A DNA stretch of 50,713 nt from Leyella stercorea. Its GTDB lineage: Bacteria; Bacteroidota; Bacteroidia; Bacteroidales; Bacteroidaceae. A program made the position numbers and the translations under genes. Location: the NCBI RefSeq assembly GCF_021531655.1, contig NZ_JADYUF010000026.1, forward strand, positions 1 to 50,713, given 5' to 3'. The notes under the pieces were generated by a model. That model did no database searches. It had not been told where the DNA came from and saw only the letters and a program-made list of their open reading frames with translations. Below are positions 16,029 through 24,875 of the stretch, piece by piece. Position 1 is the first letter of the stretch. Each line of letters opens with the position of its first letter.

Positions 16029-17210
16029 TTATTTCTCCATAACTCGTCTTACTTGCCAACGTGTCACTAAGGTAGCCAATGCTCCGTAAACGATGGCTTG
16101 CATCCATAGGCCCTTGATTTCGGGCAGAATGTCGCCGAACACTCCACCCATTGTGTTCAGCTTGACGAATCCCTGAATGCCGAATGTAGACGGGAACAGC
16201 CATGAGAACCATTGCCACATTTCGGGTATATTGCTCTTGGGCCACGATACGCCCGACATGAAGAGGAATGGCACGGAGGTGAACACTACGAGCAACATCA
16301 CATTCTCGCGCTTGCGCACGAAGTAAGAGAAGGTGATGGCAAAGCCTATGCACGACAGTAGATAAGGTACTACGAATAGTGCAAAGTCGCGTGCGTGTAG
16401 TATCTGCACGAAATGGAACAGCCGTGGAACCGCCAGCAATACCCATGCTGCGATGAGCAGGAAGAGCACAAAGAATCCCATTATGCGGCCAACCATGATG
16501 CGTGCCAGTCCGAAACGGCGTTCGTACATTGGTATGAGGCGTACGAAGCGGCGCTTCTCGTGCGATGTTCCGTAGGCAATACCTATGCCAAGGAGCATCA
16601 CCTGTTGTATGATGAGCACCAGAACGCCTGGCAATATGAAGTTGCCATAGCCACCTGTATTGTTGAATATAGGCACGTCGGTAATCTGCATAGGCTGTGT
16701 TGTAAGCTGGTCGTCGCGGTTTGTGTAGTTGCCCGACAACGCTATCTGAATGTGCGAGTTCATATCGGCAGCCACAGCTGTACAGGTCTGGAATATAGCC
16801 TTATAGGTAAGCATCAGTCCCATATTGCAATACACGCTGACGTGGGCTTGCTGCATGCGTCCGAGGTTGCGATCGAAGTCTTCGGGCAGAAGTATTATTC
16901 CGTACACTTCCTGCTTGCCCACGAGTAGGCTTGCCTCCTCAAGGTTGTTGCAGTAGGCTGCCACACGAACGTCGGACGATGCATCTACGTGGCGAACGAA
17001 TTCGCGGCTCGTCTGACTATGCGAATTGTCAACCACCGCCACAGGCACGTCGCGCACCACCTCGTTGTTGTATATCCACGAGTAGAGTATAGGGTAGGCT
17101 AAGGGCAAAAGTATCACGAAGAGCAGCGCGCCCTCGTCCTTGAACATGTCGCGCATCTCGTGAAGCCATACTCTGGCCGTGTCTTCCCAGAAAGTTCTTA
17201 TCTTGTTCAT
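16029..17210 (-). CDS. ABC-2 type transporter permease (second of a pair)
   Basis: Inner-membrane permease of the ABC-2/YhiN-YbhS-like group that works with HlyD-type adaptors in efflux or secretion. The 393 residues have one N-terminal membrane segment (about 25-48, FVILLPLAYPILYSWIYN), a large periplasmic domain (about 50-210) and five or so C-terminal segments from about 215. It starts 12 bp after the paralogous permease, so the two are co-transcribed and probably form a heterodimer. No ATP-binding motifs are present and no ATPase gene is in the operon. Substrate unknown. Confidence 0.88.
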   Translation of the reverse strand: MNKIRTFWEDTARVWLHEMRDMFKDEGALLFVILLPLAYPILYSWIYNNEVVRDVPVAVVDNSHSQTSREFVRHVDASSDVRVAAYCNNLEEASLLVGKQEVYGIILLPEDFDRNLGRMQQAHVSVYCNMGLMLTYKAIFQTCTAVAADMNSHIQIALSGNYTNRDDQLTTQPMQITDVPIFNNTGGYGNFILPGVLVLIIQQVMLLGIGIAYGTSHEKRRFVRLIPMYERRFGLARIMVGRIMGFFVLFLLIAAWVLLAVPRLFHFVQILHARDFALFVVPYLLSCIGFAITFSYFVRKRENVMLLVVFTSVPFLFMSGVSWPKSNIPEMWQWFSWLFPSTFGIQGFVKLNTMGGVFGDILPEIKGLWMQAIVYGALATLVTRWQVRRVMEK

Positions 17211-17222
17211 CTAAATACAGTT

Positions 17223-18392
17223 TTACTCCAAATATACATATTCTCTCAGAGCCTTGCCCAATCGCATGATTACAAACACGGGAGCGCAGGCAAACAGAGT
17301 GAGTGCGGCTGCGTTGAGTGCCACATCGGTCCACGGATTGCCTCCGAACACCACTATCTCGTATATTACGAAGAAGTGGCGCATGGGAAACAGTTGTGCC
17401 AACGATTGCAGAGCAGGATCCATAGCAAGAATAGGGAAGGCTGTTCCTACCATTGAGAAGCTCAGTACGCCCCACAGCGAGCACATACTCATTGCCATTC
17501 GCATTGAAGGGAACAGTCCGAACATGAATACGCCGAAACCCTGCGATGCCAATACTGTAAGCACGCCCAAGCCTATTATGCTGCCCCAACCGCCCGGATG
17601 TGGGAAGTCGAGGATGCCGAACGTGTAGTACAGATAGCCCAGCATGATGATGAGCCATATGATTGTGTGTGGCAGCATCTTGCCTATTATGGCAACAAAC
17701 GGATTGTCACCAGCGCACTTCATGAGTTCGCGTGCCGTGTCCATCTTCAGCTCTGAGCCCATAGAGTAGGCGGTGACGAGGAAAATGAACAGCAACAGAC
17801 ACGTCGGAACGAGCATCGTTGAGAGGTAAATGTTGTAGTTCACCCACGGATTGCCTACGGGATGCAGGTCGATGGCGATGGGTTGTAGGAATGTTGCAAT
17901 CTGATTGTCGGTGTAACCTTTGGCTGACATCACCGATTTGCCAACACCTGCCGTGCCGAGAGTGGTTACGGTCTTGAGGTCTTTAAACACGAGTGAGCCT
18001 GCTGTCAGCGAAGCGTAGCTGTAGTAGTATGACACTTTGGGCTGTCGCGAAGCCAATAGGTCGGCTGTGGTGCCTTGTGGAAAATACAGGAAACCGTATA
18101 TTTCGTTGTGCTGCATAGCGAGTCGTGCCTCTTCGAAATTGGGGTAGTGTGCCACCACCTTTGTCGATTGGAACGAGTCGAGCATACGTGTCAGCTTGCG
18201 CGTTGTGGCTGAGTTGTCAAGGTCGACAACGCCTACAGGCATGTCTTGCGGCTGTCCTTCGTTCATGAGCGACGTGAAGAAGAAGGTCACGAATATCGGG
18301 AAAATCACCATTGAGAATAGATATATGTGATTTTCCTTCAGTCGGCGGCACTCGCGTAAGAATATTTGTATGATTCGTTTGGTGAAAGACAT
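17223..18392 (-). CDS. ABC-2 type transporter permease (first of a pair)
   Basis: A 389-residue inner-membrane permease, paralogous in plan to the next gene: an N-terminal segment (LFSMVIFPIFVTFFFTSLMN), a periplasmic domain with DMPVGVVDLDNSATTRKLTR, and a C-terminal membrane block. The start is set at the ATG at 18392 (MSFTKRIIQ) rather than the TTG six bases upstream. A GC-rich hairpin element (18445-18552) separates it from the HlyD gene although all are on the same strand. Confidence 0.88.
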   Translation of the reverse strand: MSFTKRIIQIFLRECRRLKENHIYLFSMVIFPIFVTFFFTSLMNEGQPQDMPVGVVDLDNSATTRKLTRMLDSFQSTKVVAHYPNFEEARLAMQHNEIYGFLYFPQGTTADLLASRQPKVSYYYSYASLTAGSLVFKDLKTVTTLGTAGVGKSVMSAKGYTDNQIATFLQPIAIDLHPVGNPWVNYNIYLSTMLVPTCLLLFIFLVTAYSMGSELKMDTARELMKCAGDNPFVAIIGKMLPHTIIWLIIMLGYLYYTFGILDFPHPGGWGSIIGLGVLTVLASQGFGVFMFGLFPSMRMAMSMCSLWGVLSFSMVGTAFPILAMDPALQSLAQLFPMRHFFVIYEIVVFGGNPWTDVALNAAALTLFACAPVFVIMRLGKALREYVYLE

Positions 18393-18444
18393 TAACAAAA
18401 ATGATTTGGGGAATCGTTTATGAGATAATCTATCGGAAAGAGAA

Positions 18445-18552
18445 AAGCCCTACCCCCAGCCCCTCCCCAGCAGGGAGGGGAGCTATATGTTCCGACTTAT
18501 TATAACTAAACACATCTCTCCCCTCCCTACGGGGGAGGGGTTGGGGGAGATG
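18445..18552. repeat. GC-rich hairpin element, copy 1, inside the export operon
   Basis: Left arm CCCCCAGCCCCTCCCC..AGGGAGGGGAG pairs with right arm CTCCCCTCCCT..GGGGAGGGGTTGGGGG, about 30 bp, around a 35-bp AT-rich loop. The same arms occur at 27295-27435. It fills nearly all of the gap between the hlyD-like gene and the first permease. Confidence 0.85.
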
Positions 18553-18558
18553 CCTTTT

Positions 18559-19545
18559 TTACTTCTTCAGCACCAATGACATTCCCTGGCGCAGACCTTC
18601 AATCTTGTCAATCGGTCGGGCCTTCACTTCGAATGTCTTGAGGTCGTACTGTCCGTTCGACTTGGTGGCCTTCCATACGGCGTACGAGCCTTGGTCCTTG
18701 ATGTAGTAAACCTTCATACGGATCTCGCGGTTGTATGCCGGAACGAAAGCCTTAATCTCGCTGCCTACTGTCATACCGTTGAGCTGGTCTTCACGAACGT
18801 TGAATGTTCCCCAGAGGTCGTTCATTATTGATATTGACATAATCGGCGAACCTGTTCCAACGAGCTCGCCCACCTTCGGATAGACATCGCTCACTTCGCC
18901 AGCCATCTGTGCTATCTGCATGGTTTCGTTGATGTAAGAGCTGACTTCGGCCACTGCGCCCTTAGCACGGTTCACCTGTGCGGCTGCAGCCTTCTTCTCT
19001 TCCATACGTGCACCGTTGACTGCCATGTCGTACTGGCTCTGTGCGGCCTTCACCTGAGCCTCCATAGCCTTGTAGTTGGCAAATGCCTCGTCGCGCTTCT
19101 GGGCTGTCATCACGCCCTCGTCAAACAGACGCTGTACACGATTGTACGACTTCTGTGCAATGTCCAGACCAGCCTTGGCCTGCTGCAATACGGCGAATGC
19201 GGCATGCACCTGTTCCTTGCGTGCGCCGTTGTTTGCCATTTCGTCCATAGCCGAAGCGGCGTTCTCTGCCGACTGTGCCTGAGTCATCTTGGCGCGCACC
19301 TCTGGAGCGTCGAGAATGGCAAGCGTATCGCCTACGTTGACATAGTCGCCCTCCTTGACACGGAGTTCAAGAATGCGTCCGGGCACCTTGCTCGATACGC
19401 GATATTCAGACACTTCCACCTGTCCCTGTATTGTTTCAGGCTCTTGTTTGAGCGACAGCGAACCGATGATAGCTACTGCTGCCACCACAGCTGTTGAGCA
19501 TGCTATGGTGATAAGTATGTTCTTATGTTGCGATTTTTCTGACAT
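18559..19545 (-). CDS. HlyD-family periplasmic adaptor (membrane fusion protein)
   Basis: Links inner-membrane permeases to a TolC-type outer-membrane channel. The 328 residues have an N-terminal membrane anchor (about 9-30), a split biotinyl-lipoyl-like domain (GQVEVSEYRVSSKVPGRILE and VKEGDYVNVGDTLAILDAPE, about 41-85), an alpha-helical hairpin rich in Ala and Gln (about 85-215) and a beta-barrel region (LWGTFNVREDQLNGMTVGSE). The order TolC, HlyD, two ABC-2 permeases resembles YbhG-YbhFSR-type systems, except that no YbhF-like ATPase is present. Confidence 0.93.
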   Translation of the reverse strand: MSEKSQHKNILITIACSTAVVAAVAIIGSLSLKQEPETIQGQVEVSEYRVSSKVPGRILELRVKEGDYVNVGDTLAILDAPEVRAKMTQAQSAENAASAMDEMANNGARKEQVHAAFAVLQQAKAGLDIAQKSYNRVQRLFDEGVMTAQKRDEAFANYKAMEAQVKAAQSQYDMAVNGARMEEKKAAAAQVNRAKGAVAEVSSYINETMQIAQMAGEVSDVYPKVGELVGTGSPIMSISIMNDLWGTFNVREDQLNGMTVGSEIKAFVPAYNREIRMKVYYIKDQGSYAVWKATKSNGQYDLKTFEVKARPIDKIEGLRQGMSLVLKK

Positions 19546-19566
19546 AATAATATATAATGTGTGTTG

Positions 19567-21054
19567 TTATTGCAAGACACCGAGTGCCTTCTTTAAGTTA
19601 ACTTGACTCATTTTTACGTCTACTTCGGCGTCTATCTTCTGCGATTGTGCCTGCACCCATGCTGTCTGTGCAGCCATTACGTCGGTAGTGGGTATTACGC
19701 CCTCCTTGAATCCGAGGTTGGCGCAACGCAGGTTTTCCTCAGCGTTCTCCACGTTCTTTATTGCCATAGCCAGACGGCGGTTGGCTTCTTTCACCTTGAA
19801 TTGGCTTTGGCTCACCTGCAGATCAATCTTCTCGCGGATGTCGTCGCGTTCGAGTTCGACGATAGTTGTGGCAATGCGGCTTGCGCGCACCTTGTATGTG
19901 CCCTCCATCCAGTTCCACAACGGCACACGCACCATCACTCCGACATTCCACATGCCCGAGAGTTTGCGTTCAAATCCGTTGAAGACATTGGGATTGGTGG
20001 CTACATATCCGCCGGTAAGAAGTACCTGTGGCAGATAAGCGGCGCGCACCAGCTTGGTGGCTTGGCGACTCATGTCGGCAGAATTCTGCAGAAGTTTCAG
20101 TTCGGGGCGGTTCTCCATAGCCACAGCGCGGTCGGCTTGAGCGTCGTCGGCTTGCTCTACTATGTTGTCGGCGTTCTCGTCGGCAAGTGTAATGTCTGAG
20201 TCGACATCCATGCCACACAATTGGCAGAGCAGCATCTTGGCGAGAGCGAGTCCGTTTTCGGCCTGTGTCAGCGACATTTCAGCCTCGTTCACCTTGACGT
20301 CCACCTTCAGTCCGTCGGCTCGTGTGGCCACTCCCTCGCGTATCATCTTGCTCACATCGTCGTCGAGTTTCTTCACTACAGACAGATAGCTTTCTGCCAA
20401 CTGCTTCTTATGGTGTACAGACACTACAGTCCAGTAAGCCTGGTCGATTGAGTGCAGCGTGTTTTGCGTCGAGGCTTCGATGTTGTTCTGTGCCATCTCT
20501 TCGCCTATGGCAGCCATGCGGTTGGCTGCTATTATGGCTCCACCCATATAAACAGGTTGTGTGAGCATGACCGAGAGGGCGTACATCTGGCGTGTGTCTG
20601 TGCGGAAAGCGTCAACGATGTTCTGTCCTACATGGTTGACGGCTTCGCCTATCTTAGAGCCCACCTGTCCGAACATGCCTCCGAGATTGGATGCCTGTTC
20701 GGGTGTGAGTATGCCTTGCTGGGCAAGGTTTGTCAGAGCACCGGCAATGTCGTTGTGCAGCGCACCGGTGGTGTTGGTGCCTGCATTGGCGAGTGCCGAC
20801 TTCTGGTCTTTGCTGAGTAGTGATATCTCGCGGCTTGTCAGTTCGTAGCCGCCGAGTGCACTTATGTGCGGCAGATACTTTGTTTTGGCCGCTTTCTTGT
20901 TGTAGCGAGCCATGTCGAGCTGCAGGCGTGATGCCGACAGGGTCTTGTTGTTGCGCAATGCCATTGCGCGACAACTGTCGAGTGTCAGCGTCTGTTGTGC
21001 CTGAGCGCTTGTGGCAAGCGTAGTAAGGGCCAATATTAATAACTTGTGTTTCAT
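19567..21054 (-). CDS. TolC-family outer-membrane efflux protein
   Basis: Outer-membrane channel of the tripartite exporter. The 495 residues begin with a signal peptide (1-19, ending SAQAQ), followed by the typical start QTLTLDSCRAMALRNNKTL, long amphipathic helices and two outer-membrane efflux repeats (about 20-270 and 290-495). Residues 75-165 form an unusually long insertion (LLSKDQKSALANAGTNTTGA onward) rich in Gly, Ala, Gln and Asn. It lies 21 bp before the HlyD gene and is clearly in the same operon. Confidence 0.92.
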   Translation of the reverse strand: MKHKLLILALTTLATSAQAQQTLTLDSCRAMALRNNKTLSASRLQLDMARYNKKAAKTKYLPHISALGGYELTSREISLLSKDQKSALANAGTNTTGALHNDIAGALTNLAQQGILTPEQASNLGGMFGQVGSKIGEAVNHVGQNIVDAFRTDTRQMYALSVMLTQPVYMGGAIIAANRMAAIGEEMAQNNIEASTQNTLHSIDQAYWTVVSVHHKKQLAESYLSVVKKLDDDVSKMIREGVATRADGLKVDVKVNEAEMSLTQAENGLALAKMLLCQLCGMDVDSDITLADENADNIVEQADDAQADRAVAMENRPELKLLQNSADMSRQATKLVRAAYLPQVLLTGGYVATNPNVFNGFERKLSGMWNVGVMVRVPLWNWMEGTYKVRASRIATTIVELERDDIREKIDLQVSQSQFKVKEANRRLAMAIKNVENAEENLRCANLGFKEGVIPTTDVMAAQTAWVQAQSQKIDAEVDVKMSQVNLKKALGVLQ

Positions 21055-21098
21055 CTTTCTTTGTTAGTTGGAGTGTATGGCTTGTCAGCCTCGGTGGC

Positions 21099-21980
21099 TT
21101 ACTTGAATGTGAAGCTGCGTGAGCCAATCATGTTGCCGTCGGCGAAAATGCTTACCTGATAGGTTCCGGCAAGCAGTGACTGCGACACGTTCCAATATGT
21201 GGTTATAGCCATTTCCTGTCCGCCGTATTCGACAGTCTTGTGCATTGTGGCTTCGAGCGAGCGGTTCTGATAGTTGAACGATGCGCCACCTCCGAGTGTT
21301 GTTCCGGCAGGAGTGGTTATGCGCACGTAGAATGTCTTCTGTCCGTTCCGTGCTGTCACGTTCTTGGCTATGGTGAAGTTAACCTGTATGTTTGTACACT
21401 TTGAAGTCTTGTCGGTATTCTTGCCGCGCTTGTTCTTCAGCTGCATCGAGATGCCGGTGGCATCGAGCTGCGCTGCAATCGCCACTTTCTCCGAGAGCGT
21501 TGCGCGCTCGGTGTTGAGTCCCTCAATCTGTCGGGTCGCTTCGTTGTATTGTCCTTTGATTCGAGTGTTCTCGGCGGTGAGGTTCTGGTTGAGTCGGTTG
21601 AGCGAATCGATCTCGATGACATAGCTGCGCAATACGGCGCGTACTGTAGCCAGTTCCTTCTTGAGGCGTGCTATCTCGCGAGCGTCGCTCGACTTGGTGT
21701 CCTGCAGTTCCTTGAGCAGTCGTTCGGTCTTCTCCTGCTCGGCTGTGAGTTGTGCTACGATGGAGTCGTTGGTTATCTGCGTCTTCATCTCGCTGTATTG
21801 GTTGGCAAACTGCTGGTACTCGTTCTCCATCTCCTTCTTGTCGAGGTCGGCGAGTTCCTGCATTGCCTTGTTTTCTTTTCTTTGGCTGTCAAGGTTGACA
21901 TAAAGATAGGCTATTGTGCCAACGAGTGCCAATCCAATCACACCCGCTACTATCCCAGTAATGAGCTTTTTCTTTTCCAT
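21099..21980 (-). CDS. Uncharacterised inner-membrane coiled-coil protein of the export operon
   Basis: First gene of the operon, 293 residues from the ATG at 21980 (MEKKKLITG); a start 18 bp upstream is possible but less likely. It has one N-terminal membrane segment (about 9-29, IVAGVIGLALVGTIAYLYVN), a long charged coiled coil (about 32-175) and a beta-rich C-terminal domain of about 110 residues (NFTIAKNVTARNGQKTFYVR, TYQVSIFADGNMIGSRSFTF). The topology places the coiled coil and C-terminal domain in the periplasm. I do not recognise a named family. Being cotranscribed with TolC, HlyD and permeases suggests an accessory or scaffold role in that exporter (inference). Confidence 0.75.
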   Translation of the reverse strand: MEKKKLITGIVAGVIGLALVGTIAYLYVNLDSQRKENKAMQELADLDKKEMENEYQQFANQYSEMKTQITNDSIVAQLTAEQEKTERLLKELQDTKSSDAREIARLKKELATVRAVLRSYVIEIDSLNRLNQNLTAENTRIKGQYNEATRQIEGLNTERATLSEKVAIAAQLDATGISMQLKNKRGKNTDKTSKCTNIQVNFTIAKNVTARNGQKTFYVRITTPAGTTLGGGASFNYQNRSLEATMHKTVEYGGQEMAITTYWNVSQSLLAGTYQVSIFADGNMIGSRSFTFK

Positions 21981-22033
21981 AGTGTTTTGATATATCAATT
22001 AATGAGTTTTAAATAATAAAGTTTAAACTGTTG

Positions 22034-22064
22034 CAAAGTTAGTTGATTAATTTTAAAGCGCAAA
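22034..22064 (-). promoter_or_regulatory. Promoter of the export operon
   Basis: On the minus strand, TTTG (22061-22064), 19 bp, then TAACTTTG (22034-22041) matches the -33/-7 consensus exactly. It predicts a start about 45 nt before the ATG at 21980. Confidence 0.7.
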
Positions 22065-22139
22065 GCAACGGGTGTTGTAAATAAATAATGATTGCTAAAA
22101 TCGAAGATAAAAACAGAAGAACGGAACAGATAAAAAACA

Positions 22140-22243
22140 AAAGAAGTCCTTTTGGGTTGCAAAAGGACTCGTTTTGCTATCCAAAAGGACTCGTTTTGAG
22201 GTGCAAAAGGACCCCTTTTGAAGGGCAAAAGGACTCCTTTTTA
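22140..22243. repeat. 22-bp repeat array, family A copy 2
   Basis: Four units of exactly 22 bp (from 22140, 22162, 22184, 22206) and a terminal 16-bp half unit at 22228. The core is AAAAGGACTCGTTTTG or a variant; the last six bases vary (GGTTGC without core G, CTATCC, AGGTGC, AAGGGC). The first unit has its core inverted (AAAAGAAGTCCTTTTG). Confidence 0.9.
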
Positions 22244-22327
22244 AAATGTAAATGTTAAGTGCTAAATGTTAAGTGTTATGTGGGTGGAATGTTAAGTGTT
22301 TAAGGCTTTGTAAATCAGAGGTTTTCC

Positions 22328-23005
22328 TTATTTGATAGCCTTAAGAACTTGTTCGGCAAAGCTTTTCATTCCCTTTATCGACGGGTGTCCGCTCTTCTTG
22401 TCGATGTCCTTGAGTTTGATTACGGGCACGTCGTAGTGGCGGCATATTTCGTCAACCGACTTGTTTATGTCGTCCTTGAGCTGGCTGTTAAGGATGAAGT
22501 AAACGTCGACGTTTGGATAGTACAGGCGTATGTCGTTGAGCATCTTTGCCATGGCAGGGCGGAAGTAGTAGAGGTCGGCACGTCGCCAGTCGCCGTACTG
22601 GTATTCGCCCATCTTCACTCCAGCCCATGAGTCGTTGGTGGCTCCGCAGATGAGTATGATGTCGGGATTGCCCAGATTGCGGCATCGGGTCACGAACGAG
22701 CGGTCGCTGAAGTCGGCGTCGTCATATCCCGTATTGCATATAGTGGCACCCGAGTAGGCGTTGATCATCCCCATCTTGTAGCCTCCCTGCTTTATCACCT
22801 GCCACCACCATGTCTGCTCTACGCGCTCCACGTCGGTCTGCTTCTTGTTGGCAGGCGAGTAGTACCATATAGCGTTGCCTTCGGGAATGAATCCCTGGAA
22901 TGTAGAATACGAGTCGCCCAGTACGGCGATTGTCCGGCGTACCTGTGCCGGAGCCGGTACAAGCACGAGCATGAGCAGGCAGAATAGTGTAATTGTCTTT
23001 TTCAT
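22328..23005 (-). CDS. SGNH/GDSL-type hydrolase, exported
   Basis: Predicted esterase or lipase-like hydrolase of the periplasm. From the ATG at 23005 it has 225 residues: a signal peptide (about 1-20, ending PAPAQ), block I GDSYS with nucleophile S32, the block III-like GATNDSW, and the C-terminal Asp/His pair as D202 and H207 in DKKSGHPS. The usual DxxH spacing is stretched. A longer frame reaching 23311 overlaps the upstream gene and lacks a signal peptide at its start, so it was not used. It follows the TIGR02757 gene by 20 bp, likely co-transcribed. Natural substrate unknown; acetylated glycans are plausible. Confidence 0.87.
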   Translation of the reverse strand: MKKTITLFCLLMLVLVPAPAQVRRTIAVLGDSYSTFQGFIPEGNAIWYYSPANKKQTDVERVEQTWWWQVIKQGGYKMGMINAYSGATICNTGYDDADFSDRSFVTRCRNLGNPDIILICGATNDSWAGVKMGEYQYGDWRRADLYYFRPAMAKMLNDIRLYYPNVDVYFILNSQLKDDINKSVDEICRHYDVPVIKLKDIDKKSGHPSIKGMKSFAEQVLKAIK

Positions 23006-23025
23006 TTGCTGTTTGTTTTTAGTTA

Positions 23026-23790
23026 TTATTGTTGTTCTTTTTCTTCGTCTACACCCAGACCGAACAATGCGAAGTCGCCCCTTGTCGGGTCGTCGGGGAA
23101 TATTTCGAGCATTGCGTCGGTAAGTCGTCGGGCTGTCGACATTGAGGCTGTGCGACTGTTGAGCAGCCCCATTCGCAGACTTTCCTGCACAACGTGTGTG
23201 TCGAGCGGCATGATGAGCGAACGGCGGCTGATGATGTCGGCCCACAATCCAAGGTCGACTGGAGAATCTGACCGCACCATCCATCGCAGAAACATGCACA
23301 CGCGCTTGCATGCCGACGCTGTGTTCTTGGGCACAATCTTGCTGGCTCCTTGCTCGGCAAAGTATCGGCAGATGGCTTCCACGGCTTCAATTCCCGTCGT
23401 TGCATGGCTTGCCACGTATGCCTTCATGCTGCCGTAGCTGTTGAGCATGCGGCTATAGGCGGCAAGCAGGCAGCACATGTCGTGTCGTGTGTACAGGCGA
23501 TAGAAGCATTCGGCGGTGTTGGCTATGTCGTTCTGCCATTCGCCCGAGCGTACCCAGCGGTCAACCTCGCCTCCCGAAGCGTCGAGCACGAACTGTATCT
23601 TGGGGAAGAACTGCTTGCGCGAGCCGTAACTTAGGCACGAGGCTATGAATGCCATTGCCTCCTGATTAGCCGCTCCCGCCACGCGGTGCATGAAGGAGCT
23701 TGGGTCGGCGGCGAGGAAATCTGCCGTTTCGTATTTGTCGGCAAGCTGGCGGATGCGGCTTGCAAGTTGCTTGTCAATGTTAGGATTCAT
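23026..23790 (-). CDS. TIGR02757 family protein (DUF2400)
   Basis: A 254-residue protein conserved in Bacteroidota, of unknown biochemical role. The start ATG at 23790 (MNPNIDKQLASRIRQLADKY) fits the family; the frame stays open to 23859 but would add an atypical tail. Family landmarks are FLAADPSSFMHRV, EAMAFIASCLSYGSRKQFFP, and LGLWADIISRRSLIMPLDTHV. The last motif recalls the helix-hairpin-helix and PLDTHV block of HhH-GPD DNA glycosylases, so a nucleic-acid role is possible. No signal peptide. It heads a two-gene unit with the SGNH hydrolase. Confidence 0.85.
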   Translation of the reverse strand: MNPNIDKQLASRIRQLADKYETADFLAADPSSFMHRVAGAANQEAMAFIASCLSYGSRKQFFPKIQFVLDASGGEVDRWVRSGEWQNDIANTAECFYRLYTRHDMCCLLAAYSRMLNSYGSMKAYVASHATTGIEAVEAICRYFAEQGASKIVPKNTASACKRVCMFLRWMVRSDSPVDLGLWADIISRRSLIMPLDTHVVQESLRMGLLNSRTASMSTARRLTDAMLEIFPDDPTRGDFALFGLGVDEEKEQQ

Positions 23791-23907
23791 TTCTTTGTAC
23801 GTAGAATATATTGGGTTGAATGCAGGTGTAAAGGTACGCCGAATTATTCTATCTGCCAAACAACAGGGGGCTTGAATGGCAATGTTTTATAGATAGTTGG
23901 CAGAAAT

Positions 23908-23939
23908 GTTGGTCGGATGAACTAAATTATGTAAATTTG
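23908..23939 (+). promoter_or_regulatory. trmD promoter, almost leaderless
   Basis: GTTG (23908-23911), 20 bp, TAAATTTG (23932-23939). The trmD ATG begins only 5 bp after the -7 element. Transcription usually begins about 5-8 bp after this element, so the mRNA would have almost no 5' leader. Confidence 0.6.
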
Positions 23940-23944
23940 CACGT

Positions 23945-24622
23945 ATGAGAATAGACATAATAACCGTATTGCCCGAAATGCTTGAGGGCTTCGTAAACGA
24001 ATCGATACTTGCCCGTGCCCAGAAGAAGGGTCTGGCAGAAATTCACCTGCACAATCTGCGCGACTACTCGGCTGACAAATGGCGCCGTGTAGACGACTAT
24101 CCTTACGGAGGATTTGCAGGTATGGTGATGCAGTGCGAACCCATCGACCGCTGTATATCGGCTCTGAAGGCAGAGCGCGATTATGACGAGATAATCTATA
24201 CTTCGCCCGACGGCGAGCAGTTTGACCAGCACATAGCCAACGACCTTTCGCTCAAGGGCAACATCATCATACTCTGCGGACACTACAAGGGTATCGACCA
24301 GCGTGTGCGCGACCATCTCATCACTCGCGAGATAAGCATCGGCGACTACGTGCTGACGGGTGGCGAGCTGGCTGCAGCAGTCATGGCAGACGCTATTGTG
24401 CGCGTTGTGCCGGGCGTGATAGGCGACGAGCAGAGTGCGCTGAGCGACTGCTTCCAGGACGACCTTCTGTCGGCTCCTATCTATACACGCCCTGCCGACT
24501 ACAAGGGATGGAAAGTACCCGACATATTGCTGAGCGGAAACGAGGCCAAAATCAAGAACTGGGAAATGGAGCAGGCTATGGAACGCACCAAGCGTCTGCG
24601 TCCCGACCTGCTGGAGAAGTAA
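23945..24622 (+). CDS. trmD: tRNA (guanine37-N1)-methyltransferase
   Basis: Methylates G37 of tRNAs that read CCN, CUN and CGG codons, using S-adenosylmethionine, and prevents +1 frameshifts. The 225 residues are of normal length (E. coli 255). The start [22 protein letters not shown] (54-62), GHYKGIDQR (112-120) and [13 protein letters not shown] (131-143) are the family hallmarks of the trefoil-knot SAM site. It usually sits in an rpsP-rimM-trmD-rplS operon, but here it stands alone with its own promoter, as in many Bacteroidota. Confidence 0.97.
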   Translation: MRIDIITVLPEMLEGFVNESILARAQKKGLAEIHLHNLRDYSADKWRRVDDYPYGGFAGMVMQCEPIDRCISALKAERDYDEIIYTSPDGEQFDQHIANDLSLKGNIIILCGHYKGIDQRVRDHLITREISIGDYVLTGGELAAAVMADAIVRVVPGVIGDEQSALSDCFQDDLLSAPIYTRPADYKGWKVPDILLSGNEAKIKNWEMEQAMERTKRLRPDLLEK

Positions 24623-24630
24623 TATGGATA

Positions 24631-24850
24631 AACAGTTGATAGTTGAGAGTTGAAAGTTGAGAGTTATGATTTGCATATAGTTGAGAGTTTATAATTTAGA
24701 GTTGAAAATTATGATCACCAAGGATTAATATTCGGCTTTATGTTTTAATGACAAAGCATATCATAACTCTCAATTCTCAACCCTCAATTCTCAACTTCAA
24801 ATTCTCAACTCTCAATTCTCAATTTTCAACTTTCAAATTTCAACCTATAA
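24631..24850. repeat. GAGAGTTGA / TCAACTCTC inverted repeat tract
   Basis: A left half built from 7-9-bp iterations of GTTGAGA and AGAGTTGAAA (24631-24710) faces a right half of CTCAATTCTCAAC iterations (24770-24845) across about 60 bp. The halves are mutually complementary. Shorter tracts of the same word occur at 41191-41222 and, in a TTTTGAA form, at 45316-45475. Confidence 0.75.
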
Positions 24851-24875
24851 CTAATTATAATAAACTAATAATTAA

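Larger units (their letters stand above)
21981..22327. promoter_or_regulatory. Spacer with export-operon promoter and a 22-bp repeat array
   Basis: It holds a consensus leftward promoter (22034-22064) and the family A repeats (22140-22243). Between 22244 and 22310 there are several AAATGTTAAGTG-like short repeats. No gene is seen. Confidence 0.7.

Noticed and set aside
22328..23311. Extended 327-codon version of the SGNH hydrolase
   Set aside because: The extra N-terminal part overlaps the TIGR02757 gene in another frame, while the ATG at 23005 starts a good signal peptide.
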